Below are positions 1 to 9,072 of a DNA stretch of 64,000 nucleotides, in pieces; position 1 is the stretch's first letter; every line of letters begins with the position of its first letter. A program made the translations under genes and the position numbers. The notes below the pieces were generated by a model. It did not search any database and was not told the DNA's origin. It saw nothing but the letters and a program-made list of their open reading frames with translations. The DNA comes from Candidatus Kuenenia stuttgartensis (GTDB lineage Bacteria > Planctomycetota > JAKEIC01 > DYIT01): positions 1 to 64,000 of the forward strand of contig DYIT01000011.1 in the NCBI GenBank assembly GCA_020723505.1, given 5' to 3'.

Positions 1-9
1 GGGTTATAT

Positions 10-26
10 CACGCGCTTCGCGCGTG
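10..26. other. Perfect 7-bp stem hairpin CACGCGC-TTC-GCGCGTG at the left edge; possible terminator or regulatory hairpin
   Basis: Inverted repeat read directly; no clear T-tract directly after it. Confidence 0.35.
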
Positions 27-80
27 CCTTACCGCAAATCTTTTCAATTATTACGGGAATCTTTACATTAACTGACAAGA

Positions 81-1142
81 GTGCATCGTATGTCGACACG
101 GATGGAACGCCCCCTGGTCATAGGCGGGACGGGCTTCATCGGATTCAACGTCGTCCTCTCGCTCGTCGACCGCGGATACCAGGTCAGGGCCACCAGGCGC
201 GAATCGAGCGTCGCCCTTCTCCTGCGCAAGCAGAAGGCCGTCGAGAAGGTCTTCGCTGATCTCGCCGACCCCGATTCGCTCGCAAAAGCCATGGTGGGCA
301 GGGACGTCGTGTTCATGGCCGCGGGCCACTACCCCCGATACTCGGTCGACGCCGGGAGAAACGTCGCCGAGGCCGTGGCCGGGGTGCGCAACGTGCTGTC
401 GGCCGCACGCAGGGCGGGAGTGCGCAGGGTCGTCTATACGAGTTCCGTGACGACCATAGGCTGGCCGGCGAAGGGGAGGGGATCAAGGCCCGCCAACGAG
501 GCTGACAGATGGGCCAATCCGCCGCGCGACTCGGCCTATTTCATGGTCAAGGAAGCCATGGAGGCCGAAATGCTGTCGGCAGGCGGCGGAGGAGGTCCCG
601 AGGTCGTCGCCGTGTGCCCCACGGGCTGCCTCGGGGAATACGGGTACAAATCCGGGACCGGTTTCTTCATCCTGGCGCTTGCGCATGGGCTCCTGCCGTA
701 CTGGGTCGACGGTCCCGTGAACATCGTCTATGCGAGGGACGCCGCGGATGCGCACGTGGAAGCTGCGGACAGGGGAGAGCCGGGATCCCGGTACATTCTC
801 GGCGGACACGACGTCTCGGCCGGCCTGCTCATGAGGGAAGCCGCGAAGAGGCTCGGAGTGGACCCTCCGTCGGAGGAGAAGCCGCTCCTCGAAGCGCATG
901 CTTCGAACCTCGCTCTCGAAGCCGAATGCGCGAGGACGGGGAAAGGGAGGCCGGTGATACCCGTCGAGTTCCTGGACATGATGCGCTTCGGCCAGCCGTT
1001 CGACAGTTCGCTGGCGCGGCGAATGCTGGGGCTCAGAACCACCCCTCTCAAAGGAATCCTGGAGAAGACAATCGGGTGGTACGAGGGGAACGGCTTCCTC
1101 AAGAAATCCGGGAAGGGCGGGAATCCGTCCATTAACTTGTGA
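81..1142 (+). CDS. NAD(P)-dependent sugar epimerase/dehydratase (extended SDR, HpnA/dihydroflavonol-reductase-like)
   Basis: N-terminal Rossmann motif GGTGFIGFNVV; YFMVKEAMEAE matches the YxxxK region; length typical of extended SDR. Confidence 0.85.
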   Translation: MHRMSTRMERPLVIGGTGFIGFNVVLSLVDRGYQVRATRRESSVALLLRKQKAVEKVFADLADPDSLAKAMVGRDVVFMAAGHYPRYSVDAGRNVAEAVAGVRNVLSAARRAGVRRVVYTSSVTTIGWPAKGRGSRPANEADRWANPPRDSAYFMVKEAMEAEMLSAGGGGGPEVVAVCPTGCLGEYGYKSGTGFFILALAHGLLPYWVDGPVNIVYARDAADAHVEAADRGEPGSRYILGGHDVSAGLLMREAAKRLGVDPPSEEKPLLEAHASNLALEAECARTGKGRPVIPVEFLDMMRFGQPFDSSLARRMLGLRTTPLKGILEKTIGWYEGNGFLKKSGKGGNPSINL

Positions 1143-1291
1143 CAACCGGATTGCGGGAGTCTCCGAAAAGAAGGTCTTCTTGTGGGAGGCGGATGTTCCG
1201 GATTCATGCACGGCTCGCAACCCGGAACTCCGCCGAATGTCTTCTCTTCCCCAAGGTCGGAAAGCCGGGAAATCTTTATGATAGCGGTCCT

Positions 1292-1315
1292 GGATTCCGG
1301 CTTTCGCCGGAATGA
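1292..1315. repeat. Dispersed palindromic intergenic repeat, copy 1 (ggattccggctttcgccggaatgac)
   Basis: 22 nt (1292-1313) are the exact reverse complement of 10699-10720; internally palindromic. Confidence 0.8.
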
Positions 1316-1495
1316 CGCGAGCCGGTACCCCCTTCACGCAACGCGCACGGCCTTCGGTCCGAGTGAAAGTTCGACACTCGACACTGAACACTTTTCACTT
1401 TCAACCTGTCCATGAACGACTTTGGACATTCGACTTTCGACTCACCGCTTACCGCTTGCTGATGACAGTCCGCTGCTTGCGGGCGACCCGCCGGG

Positions 1496-2494
1496 TTATC
1501 TGCCAAAGACGGGTTCTATCTTCTCCCGGGACTTCCTGAAGAAATCCGCCTCTTCGGCCATGCCGTTTCGCCTGCAGAACGACTCCATCTTCGAGTAGCG
1601 CTGCACCGGGTCGCAGTCGCATGCATCCCAGATTTTCCTGACGCATTCAGGGCACAGGGCAAGGGTGCAGTTGTCCGACTCCTCGAGGCTGTTGGATCCG
1701 TTCATGTTGCATTCCCATGCCGTGCAGTGCTTTATACCGAACATGTGGCCGGTCTCATGGGTTCCGGTCTTGAGGGTGCGCCGCAGGCAGGCCGTGAACT
1801 CGGCGGGGCCTGCAGACGGATTGCCGTAGCGGAACATGGACCACACCCCGACGCGGCGATACAACGACGCCATTCCAAAGACGAAGTTCCAGTCGTCCTG
1901 CGGATACAGATCGGACGTCGTGAACGCTATCAGCGCAACCGCGCTCGAAGGGACTCTCGGAAGAAGCACGTCGTCCAGTATGTAGCCAGCGAGCATCTGC
2001 TCCATGCCCCACGACGGATGAACCCTGCGTTTGGATTCGGGGATTGCGGAAAGCGGGACCGGGTCGGCGAATTTGACGGGCAGATTGAAATAGATTCCCA
2101 TGAATTCGGCGCAGAGGTCGACAATCTTCTTCCTGTCGCCGTCGAACTCACCCAGGAGGACGATATAGAGGGAATGCCGCCGGGCGTCGGGCCTCACGGG
2201 ATCGGATTCGACCCATTCCCCGTAGGTCTGCCCCTTCTCGTCCCTCCCCGGCCCGCGCATCCACGAACCGGGGGTTTTCGCCCCGTGAAGCGGCTTCAGT
2301 GCGTCCGCAGCTTCGGCGAAAAGGGCGCGTTTTCCCGCAGCTTGGGGGCTGGTTTCGCCGCTGTTCCCGCTCCCCGCGCCCCTGCAGCCGAGGCAGGAAA
2401 GGGCGAGTGCGAGCGGAATAAGCGCCGCCGTCAGCGCCGCGCGCGAAGCGCCGGATCGTCCAGCCACTCCCCGGAATGGTATTAAAGCGACCAT
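1496..2494 (-). CDS. Archaemetzincin-like (peptidase family M54) zinc protease, probably lipoprotein or secreted
   Basis: HETGHMFGIKHCTAWECNM...CPEC fits HExxHxxGxxxC-x4-CxM-x(16-17)-CxxC of archaemetzincins; hydrophobic N-terminus with Cys from the internal ATG at 2494. Confidence 0.8.
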   Translation of the reverse strand: MVALIPFRGVAGRSGASRAALTAALIPLALALSCLGCRGAGSGNSGETSPQAAGKRALFAEAADALKPLHGAKTPGSWMRGPGRDEKGQTYGEWVESDPVRPDARRHSLYIVLLGEFDGDRKKIVDLCAEFMGIYFNLPVKFADPVPLSAIPESKRRVHPSWGMEQMLAGYILDDVLLPRVPSSAVALIAFTTSDLYPQDDWNFVFGMASLYRRVGVWSMFRYGNPSAGPAEFTACLRRTLKTGTHETGHMFGIKHCTAWECNMNGSNSLEESDNCTLALCPECVRKIWDACDCDPVQRYSKMESFCRRNGMAEEADFFRKSREKIEPVFGR

Positions 2495-2943
2495 GTGTCC
2501 CCTTTTGCACCGCAGAAAGACCTCGCAGGAGCTTCGGCGGACTTCGCCAGCGCCACTTTCTCTGTGCTTCGAGACGGAGTTTTCCTTATCCCTCAACTTC
2601 ACTTTTTGTGAGGCTGGCGATGCATTCGCCAGGAGCTGTTTCCCGCGATTCTCCATTGCTATTCATCGAGAGTTTCATGAAACGGAGCGTTTTTTGTGCG
2701 ACTCCAGGGTTTATTCAACTCGGGACAGGAACTCAGGAAGGGACGGGCGAATCTGGAACTCGGGAACTCGGGCGATTTTGAACCCGCCCTGCGGACTATT
2801 TGAAGCCGGACTCGTATGTTGTTGAGAAACGAATGAATTGTCCAGCTCCCTGCTTCCCAAACACGGCATTTCCAACTGCATGCTCGTTCCCGTACACATT
2901 CTCGTTCTCGTACGCGGCTCGATGCGGTTTCATGCCATGGACC

Positions 2944-4242
2944 TTATTCGCCCTTCTTTTCAGCCGGGCCCGCGTAGGTTCCGTCGCCGGGCAGGAGTTC
3001 GATTGGGACCGGGAGCGGGGCGCCTTCGGGAATCGGATCGATGTACCTGCTCCTGTACCTCGGGGACTGCATTCTGCAGGTCTGCTTCCTTGATCCGTAT
3101 TCGGGATGGGAGACCATCTTCTCCCAGATTGCCTCGAGGGGGAATTCGCGCACGGATCCGAAGCTGACGGGATTGAAATCGCAGGGATTCACGTCGCCGA
3201 ACGCGGTGACGTAGACCTGGGTGTATCCGCCGAAACATCCGGCTCCGGCGGGCGAGTTGACCTGCGCCATCGTGACCACTCCCATGGGATGCTTCATCGC
3301 ATGCTGGCGCTTGCCGATTTCGACGACCCGTTTCTTCTCCGCGGCGGTCAGCATGAGATCAGTCTTACCGAGGAATTTCCCCGAAGGAATGCAGTCGAAG
3401 ACCGTGACCTCGTGGAACCCCTCGGACCTCGCGAGCTCAATCAGACGCTCCAGGTCCCCGGAGGCGAGGTTTTCCCGCGTGGCGTACGTCGAGACGCCGG
3501 TGAGGATGCCGGCCTTGCGGCATTGTTCCGCGCCCCTCAAGGCCGCGTCGAAGCACCCGTCGGACTTCCTCAGGCCGTCGTGCGTGCCTGAATCCGGTCC
3601 GTCCAGGGACACGTTCAGGGAATAGAGCCCGGCGTCTGCGAGCCTGGACGCGGCGTCCCCTCCGAGCAGAAGCCCGTTCGTGAAAATCATCGCGACGGCT
3701 TTGGACCTGTCAACCCGGCGGATGAACTCGAAGATTTCCGGCCTGAGCATGGGTTCTCCGCCGGTGAAGATAATCAGGTTCGCGCCCAGCCCGATTGCCT
3801 CGTCGATGACCCTGACAACTTCGGATTTCTCGAGCTCCCGTTCGCCGTGCCGCCGGAACAGGTCGGCGGAGCAGTGGAGGCAACGGCACTGGCAGGACTG
3901 GGTGATGGCTATGTTGACCGTGGCCGGGAAGACGTGGCCGTAGAGGATGTCCTTGAGCTTCCTCGAAAGCGCCCTCAGCCCCGCCTCGCTGGGTTGCGGG
4001 GGATTGTAGAGGTTGTAGACGTTGCCGCCGTCCTTCTCGGCGATGATTTTCAGGCCGTTCAGGGTGCGGAAGAACCTGTCAATCAGGGGCTTCATGAACC
4101 CGGCGGCCATGCCCGAAACCTCGGCCGCCAGCATGCCGTCCGGGCCTCTCTCGACTTCGACGCCGAGGATCTCGGACCGGAACCGGCCGCTCCCGCTTCC
4201 GGGAACGGTTCCGGACCTCGAATCCGTGGTTCCACGCCTCAT
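2944..4242 (-). CDS. Radical SAM protein
   Basis: CQCRCLHC gives CxxxCxxC; FTGGEPMLRPEIFEF; overlaps the upstream gene stop by 4 bp (4239-4242). Confidence 0.85.
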   Translation of the reverse strand: MRRGTTDSRSGTVPGSGSGRFRSEILGVEVERGPDGMLAAEVSGMAAGFMKPLIDRFFRTLNGLKIIAEKDGGNVYNLYNPPQPSEAGLRALSRKLKDILYGHVFPATVNIAITQSCQCRCLHCSADLFRRHGERELEKSEVVRVIDEAIGLGANLIIFTGGEPMLRPEIFEFIRRVDRSKAVAMIFTNGLLLGGDAASRLADAGLYSLNVSLDGPDSGTHDGLRKSDGCFDAALRGAEQCRKAGILTGVSTYATRENLASGDLERLIELARSEGFHEVTVFDCIPSGKFLGKTDLMLTAAEKKRVVEIGKRQHAMKHPMGVVTMAQVNSPAGAGCFGGYTQVYVTAFGDVNPCDFNPVSFGSVREFPLEAIWEKMVSHPEYGSRKQTCRMQSPRYRSRYIDPIPEGAPLPVPIELLPGDGTYAGPAEKKGE

Positions 4243-5591
4243 TTCCCGCCCTTGCCGCCGCGTGCCGCCGAATCGAGGAACTTTTCCACCAGATCGACGA
4301 GCCCCGGCTTCCCCTTGTCGGCGTAGTGGTACCTGACTCTCACAGCCGGCTTGTTCACTTTGATAATCCGCACGAGGTCGATTGGAGTCCCGATCACCAC
4401 GGAATCGCAGTCGGCGGCGTTGATTGTCGCCTCGAGGTCCTTTATCTGCGCCTTGCTGTAGCCCATGGCCGGGAGAATCTTGCCGATTCCCTGGTATTTC
4501 TTGAACGTCTGCTTAAGGCTTCCCTTGAGGTAAGGCCTCGGGTCCACGATTTCTGCGGCACCGAGCTTCCTGGCCGCCACTTCCGCGGCGCCGAACTTCA
4601 TCTCGCCGTGCGTAGTCGTCGGGCCGTCCTCCACGCACAGCACCCTCTTGCCCTTGATGAGCGACGCGTCTTCGACCGTCACGGGCGACTCGGCCTGTAT
4701 TATCGTCGCGGATCCGTTCAGCCTGCCCAGGTTCTCGGACAGCTTCCTGATCTCCGCCTTGTCGGCCGTGTCCACCTTGTTGATGATGAGCACGTTCGCA
4801 AGCCTCACGTTCAGCTCGCCCGGATAGTATCTGCTCTCGTGGCCCGACCTGTGCGGATCGGCCACAACGATGTGGAAGGAGCTCTTGTAGAAAGGCAGGT
4901 CGTTGTTCCCCCCGTCCCAGAGGATTATCTCGGCCTCCTTCTCGGCCTCGGCGAGTATGGCGGCGTAGTCCACACCCGCGAATATCACGAGCCCGTTCTC
5001 GATGTATGGCTCGTATTCCTCCATCTCCTCGATTGTGCAATTGTGCTTCTCGAGGTCCGGGTATTCGGCGAACCTCTGCACCTTCTGGTCGAGGAGACGC
5101 GCGCCGTAGGGCATGGGATGGCGGATTGCCGCGACCTTGCGCCCCTTGTCGCGCAGCAGGCGGGCTATGAGCCTCGAAGTCTGGCTCTTCCCGCATCCGG
5201 TCCGCACGGCGCACACCGAGATGACGGGTTTCGAACTGGGAATCTGGGCCCTGAGCAAATCCGGAATCACGAAAGCCGCCCCGGCGGCGTTCACCCTGGA
5301 TCCGATGCTCATCACCTGCTCGTACGGGACGTCGCTGTACGAGAACACGGCCTCGTCGACGTCTTTCTCCCGGATTATCCTCTCGAGGTCCTGGTCCTCG
5401 TCGTATATCTGTATGCCCTCGGGGTAGAGCCTGCCTGCCAGCTCGGGCGGGTAGGTCCGTCCGACGATGCCCGGGATCTGGGCGGCGGTGAAGCCGACGA
5501 CCTCGCAGGCCGGATCGTCCCTGTAGATTACGTTGAAGTTGTGGAAGTCCCTTCCAGCCGCTCCGATAATCAGGACTTTTTTCCTCTTCAT
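4239..5591 (-). CDS. Cyclic 2,3-diphosphoglycerate synthetase-like P-loop GTPase
   Basis: VLIIGAAGRDFHNFN N-terminus and P-loop-like VRTGCGKSQTSR match recollected family members. Confidence 0.75.
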   Translation of the reverse strand: MKRKKVLIIGAAGRDFHNFNVIYRDDPACEVVGFTAAQIPGIVGRTYPPELAGRLYPEGIQIYDEDQDLERIIREKDVDEAVFSYSDVPYEQVMSIGSRVNAAGAAFVIPDLLRAQIPSSKPVISVCAVRTGCGKSQTSRLIARLLRDKGRKVAAIRHPMPYGARLLDQKVQRFAEYPDLEKHNCTIEEMEEYEPYIENGLVIFAGVDYAAILAEAEKEAEIILWDGGNNDLPFYKSSFHIVVADPHRSGHESRYYPGELNVRLANVLIINKVDTADKAEIRKLSENLGRLNGSATIIQAESPVTVEDASLIKGKRVLCVEDGPTTTHGEMKFGAAEVAARKLGAAEIVDPRPYLKGSLKQTFKKYQGIGKILPAMGYSKAQIKDLEATINAADCDSVVIGTPIDLVRIIKVNKPAVRVRYHYADKGKPGLVDLVEKFLDSAARGGKGGK

Positions 5592-5675
5592 ATCTTCCTC
5601 CGGAAATCAGGGGCGTTGAAGCCCGCACCTTGCATGAACGGATGAGCTACCGCCGATTCCCCGCTGGCCGGGAAA

Positions 5676-6584
5676 TCAGGGCTGCAGATCAAGGCATGCC
5701 AGCAATATGGCTTTCTGGGCGTGAAGCCTGTTCTCGGCCTGGTCGAAAACCACGGACTGCTTCGAGTCCAGGACCTCGGACGTCACCTCCAGGCCGCGGT
5801 ACGCAGGCAGGCAGTGCATGAAAAGGGCCTTGCCGAGCTTCTTGCGGTCGACCTGGTAAGGCTTGAACACCGGAAGCCTCTTCTCCTTCTCGGCCTCCTG
5901 TCCCATGGATACCCATGTATCTGTGTAAACGACGTCGGCGTTCCGGACAGCCTTGTCGGGATCGGTCGTGAGATCCAGAACTCCCGCCTTGCGGCCGGCT
6001 TCCACCGCCTCGGGCAGCGGTTCGTACCCCTTCGGGCATCCGGCGGCGATTTTCATGCCAACCTTGGCGGCCGCGATGATGAGAGAATTGCACACGTTGT
6101 TCCCGTCGCCTACGTATGCGAGCTTCTTCCCCTCGAAACCGCCGAGCTTCTCCTTTATGGTCAGCATGTCTGCCATGGCCTGGCAGGGATGGAACCTGTC
6201 GCAGAGCGCGTTGATTACGGGGACCCTGGAGTGCTTGATGAATGTCTGTATGGTCTCGTGCCTGTATACCCTTGCGGTTATTGCATCGCAGTACCTGTCG
6301 AGGCACTTGACCTCATCCGCAAGCTCCACTCCTTCCTTGATATTCGTCGATTTCCAGTCCAGGTAAATCCCGTGCCCGCCCATCTGGGTCATGGCGGCTT
6401 CGAAACTCACCCTCGTGCGCGTGGAGGTCTTCTCGAAAAGCATCCCGAGGACCTTGTTCTCCAGCGCCTTGCCGTAGAGGCGGGGATTGCCCTTTATATG
6501 AATCGAGTTCTCAAGAACGCGAAGAACCGTCTTCGAGTCCCAGTCAAGAAGGGTTCTAAGGTGCATCATGGCTTGAACCTGCAT
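5676..6584 (-). CDS. argF: Ornithine carbamoyltransferase
   Basis: STRTR carbamoyl phosphate motif, FHPCQAMAD (HPxQ), FMHCLPAYRG (HCLP). Confidence 0.9.
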   Translation of the reverse strand: MQVQAMMHLRTLLDWDSKTVLRVLENSIHIKGNPRLYGKALENKVLGMLFEKTSTRTRVSFEAAMTQMGGHGIYLDWKSTNIKEGVELADEVKCLDRYCDAITARVYRHETIQTFIKHSRVPVINALCDRFHPCQAMADMLTIKEKLGGFEGKKLAYVGDGNNVCNSLIIAAAKVGMKIAAGCPKGYEPLPEAVEAGRKAGVLDLTTDPDKAVRNADVVYTDTWVSMGQEAEKEKRLPVFKPYQVDRKKLGKALFMHCLPAYRGLEVTSEVLDSKQSVVFDQAENRLHAQKAILLACLDLQP

Positions 6585-6695
6585 AAGTAGCCTTCATCCC
6601 GGGGCATGCCGCCCCTCAAAGGATGAACGCGGTATTATAATAGGCCTTTCATGGGCGCTCAAGTCATTTCCGGGAGGGTGGATTAGGCATCGTAT

Positions 6696-7202
6696 TCACA
6701 CAGCAGGTCCCGATTTTCGCTTCCTGGCGGGTTTCGACGGTTTGCGGGCAGTTTTCCCGGCTTCCGCTAATGCATCCAAATCCAGACGGTCTCTGGGCCG
6801 CCCGGATGCGGATTTGAGTGTGATAAGATCCTTCCTGCTGATTAATCTTACGGGCACGTCATCGAAATAAGTATCTACGCGTCTTGACCATGCGTCGGCA
6901 AATGCCAATCCTTCGTCCGCCATGATAATATCGATTCTGGAGGGTGCTATCCCGATTTGATAGGTATAACCGGGTTTTGAGAAGTCTTCGGGGGTCAAGC
7001 CCTTCAAGGGAGCTCCGAATTCCGTCAATGCAGCATATACGCTGGCAGCGTTCTCCTTGTTCTCATCAATCCAGATGTCCAGATCCTTGGTGTAACGAGG
7101 CTCAGTGTAATAGACTACGGCGTAACCGCCGATAATCAGATATTTAACGTGCCGTGCGTTGAAAATTTTCAACAGATCTTTGAAGTCTGAGTTCGCGGGC
7201 AT
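6696..7202 (-). CDS. Nucleotidyltransferase-fold protein (DUF6036/MNT-like)
   Basis: YLIIGGYAVVYYTEPRYTKDLDIWID: GG...DxD nucleotidyltransferase signature. Confidence 0.7.
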   Translation of the reverse strand: MPANSDFKDLLKIFNARHVKYLIIGGYAVVYYTEPRYTKDLDIWIDENKENAASVYAALTEFGAPLKGLTPEDFSKPGYTYQIGIAPSRIDIIMADEGLAFADAWSRRVDTYFDDVPVRLISRKDLITLKSASGRPRDRLDLDALAEAGKTARKPSKPARKRKSGPAV

Positions 7203-7407
7203 TTATCCCTTTTATCAAAGACGCTGTGACTACAAGATCCCATGCAGCTGCGAACCGCACGCCTGCATCCTGGCATTGCCAGAATTCGAGGTCGAAAGAC
7301 CTTTCCAAATCCTTGAGTCTGCCGAAGCGCTCCATGACGATGCGTTTGCGCATTTCACCCACCATTTCCACGGACCCGTGTCGAAGCGGAATTGCGTTCA
7401 TCTCCAT
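7144..7407 (-). CDS. Small hypothetical protein overlapping the nucleotidyltransferase gene (alternative start at 7470)
   Basis: Open frame upstream of and overlapping the NTase gene; arrangement typical of an NTase companion. Confidence 0.45.
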   Translation of the reverse strand: MEMNAIPLRHGSVEMVGEMRKRIVMERFGRLKDLERSFDLEFWQCQDAGVRFAAAWDLVVTASLIKGINARELRLQRSVENFQRTAR

Positions 7408-7468
7408 GTAATGTATGATATCACGCGACTCAAGCCTTGGCAAAAAGGAATCCCGTTTCAGGAATCCC

Positions 7469-8380
7469 ATGATGAAACGCCTCACGATAATCGGCAGCGG
7501 ACCGGCAGGACTCACGGCGGCTATCTATGCTGCCAGGGAAGGCATCGCCACCACCTTGGTTGAAGGCATGAAACCAGGGGGGCAGCTCACCGAAACGACG
7601 GAAGTCGAGAATTTCCCGGGATTTCCAGAGGGAATCAAAGGTCCTGCGCTCATGATGGCCATGAGGAGCCAGGCGGAGCGTTTCGGGACAGAGTTCGTTT
7701 TCGGAGACGCAGACGAGGTCGACTTCTCCGGGGCTGTCAAGAAGGTGGTCCACATGTCGGGCACCGCGGAATCCGAAGCCGTGATAATCGCCACTGGCGC
7801 GACTCCCAACTGGCTCGGCCTGCCGTCGGAAAAGGCTTTTCTCGGCAGGGGGGTCTCGGCATGCGCCACGTGCGACGCGCCGTTCTTCAGGAGAAAGAAG
7901 GTGGCAGTCATTGGAGGAGGCGACGCGGCTTTCACCGAAGCGGAGCACCTCGCGAGGTTCGCCGACAGCGTCACGATCATCCACAGGAGGAAGGAATTCC
8001 GCGCGTCGAAAATCCTCGTGGACCGGATTGACCGGAATCACAAGATCGACTTCATGCTCGACACGGTAATCGCGGAAATCGTCGGCAACGAAGCCGGCAC
8101 CGTGGGGGGCGTGAGGGTCAGGGACGCGCGGGGCATGGAGGAAGTGAAGCCGTTCGACGGCGTGTTCATTGCCATCGGGCATTCCCCGGCCACAGCCGTC
8201 TTCAAGGGCCAGATCGAGATGGACGACAAGGGCTACATAATCGTCAGCGACGGCACGAAGACGAGCATGGAAGGAGTATTCGCGGCAGGCGACGTGATTG
8301 ACCCCAAATACAAGCAGGCCGTCATAGCTGCGGGCATGGGGGCCATGGCCGCGCTTGACGCGGAAAGGTTCCTCGCGTGA
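7469..8380 (+). CDS. trxB: Thioredoxin reductase (NAD(P)/FAD-dependent)
   Basis: IIGSGPAGLTAAIYAAR, CATCDAPFF redox motif, GGGDAAFTEAEHL, AAGDVIDPKYKQAVIAAGMG. Confidence 0.92.
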   Translation: MMKRLTIIGSGPAGLTAAIYAAREGIATTLVEGMKPGGQLTETTEVENFPGFPEGIKGPALMMAMRSQAERFGTEFVFGDADEVDFSGAVKKVVHMSGTAESEAVIIATGATPNWLGLPSEKAFLGRGVSACATCDAPFFRRKKVAVIGGGDAAFTEAEHLARFADSVTIIHRRKEFRASKILVDRIDRNHKIDFMLDTVIAEIVGNEAGTVGGVRVRDARGMEEVKPFDGVFIAIGHSPATAVFKGQIEMDDKGYIIVSDGTKTSMEGVFAAGDVIDPKYKQAVIAAGMGAMAALDAERFLA

Positions 8381-8919
8381 GAACCGGGGAGCCGTCGGAC
8401 GATGACCTCGTCCGCATGTTCAAAGCCGGAGACGGGAGCGCCTTTTCGGAACTATATCGCCGTCACAGGCAGAAGATAATGAACTTCGCCTTCCGCATGA
8501 TTGGCGACAGGGATTTGGCCGCGGATGCGCTCCAGGAGACGTTCGGATACCTGTTCCGGAAAATCCCGGAATACCGGCCCGAGGCGAAGCTATCCACGCT
8601 TCTGTTCAAGGCGGCAAGGAGCATCTGCCTTAACATGATTTCCAGCAGGCGCAGGCTTCCGTCGAAAGTTGAGGACGCGGAATCCATTGCGGGAGGCGGA
8701 GATCCGTCGTCGCAAGCCGAGGAATCCGACCTGGCCGAAAAAGCCGCCGCCGCCCTGGGCAGGCTGCCTGAAATATACAGGGAGGTCATAATCCTCAGGG
8801 TCCTGGACGGCATGGCGTGTTCCGAGATTGCCGAGGTGCTTGGCATTCCAGAGGGCACGGTGAAGTCCAGAGCCCACAACGGGCTCGAGATGCTCAGGGG
8901 AAAAATGGGTTTTAAGTGA
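8377..8919 (+). CDS. RNA polymerase sigma factor, ECF/sigma-70 family
   Basis: Region 2 (FRMIGDRDLAADALQETFGYLF) and region 4 (ALGRLPEIYREVIILRVLDGMACSEIAEVLGIPEGTVKSRAHNGL); GTGA overlap with the trxB stop. Confidence 0.92.
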   Translation: MRTGEPSDDDLVRMFKAGDGSAFSELYRRHRQKIMNFAFRMIGDRDLAADALQETFGYLFRKIPEYRPEAKLSTLLFKAARSICLNMISSRRRLPSKVEDAESIAGGGDPSSQAEESDLAEKAAAALGRLPEIYREVIILRVLDGMACSEIAEVLGIPEGTVKSRAHNGLEMLRGKMGFK

Positions 8920-9072
8920 ACCTGGTACGAGTTTCATTGCTTGAATTCATGGCAGCCCGAACGATTCGATTCAAGGGATGGTCTTACGATGGAGTGCAGA
9001 ATAATACTGACGCACATTCGACACTGAGAACGCCGAACGATTTCTGAAAACCCTGAAAGAAAGCGGATTGAC

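Noticed and set aside
4326-5645. 439-aa plus-strand ORF antisense to the cpgS-like gene
   Set aside because: No recognisable family; the opposite strand carries a clear P-loop protein with operon overlap.
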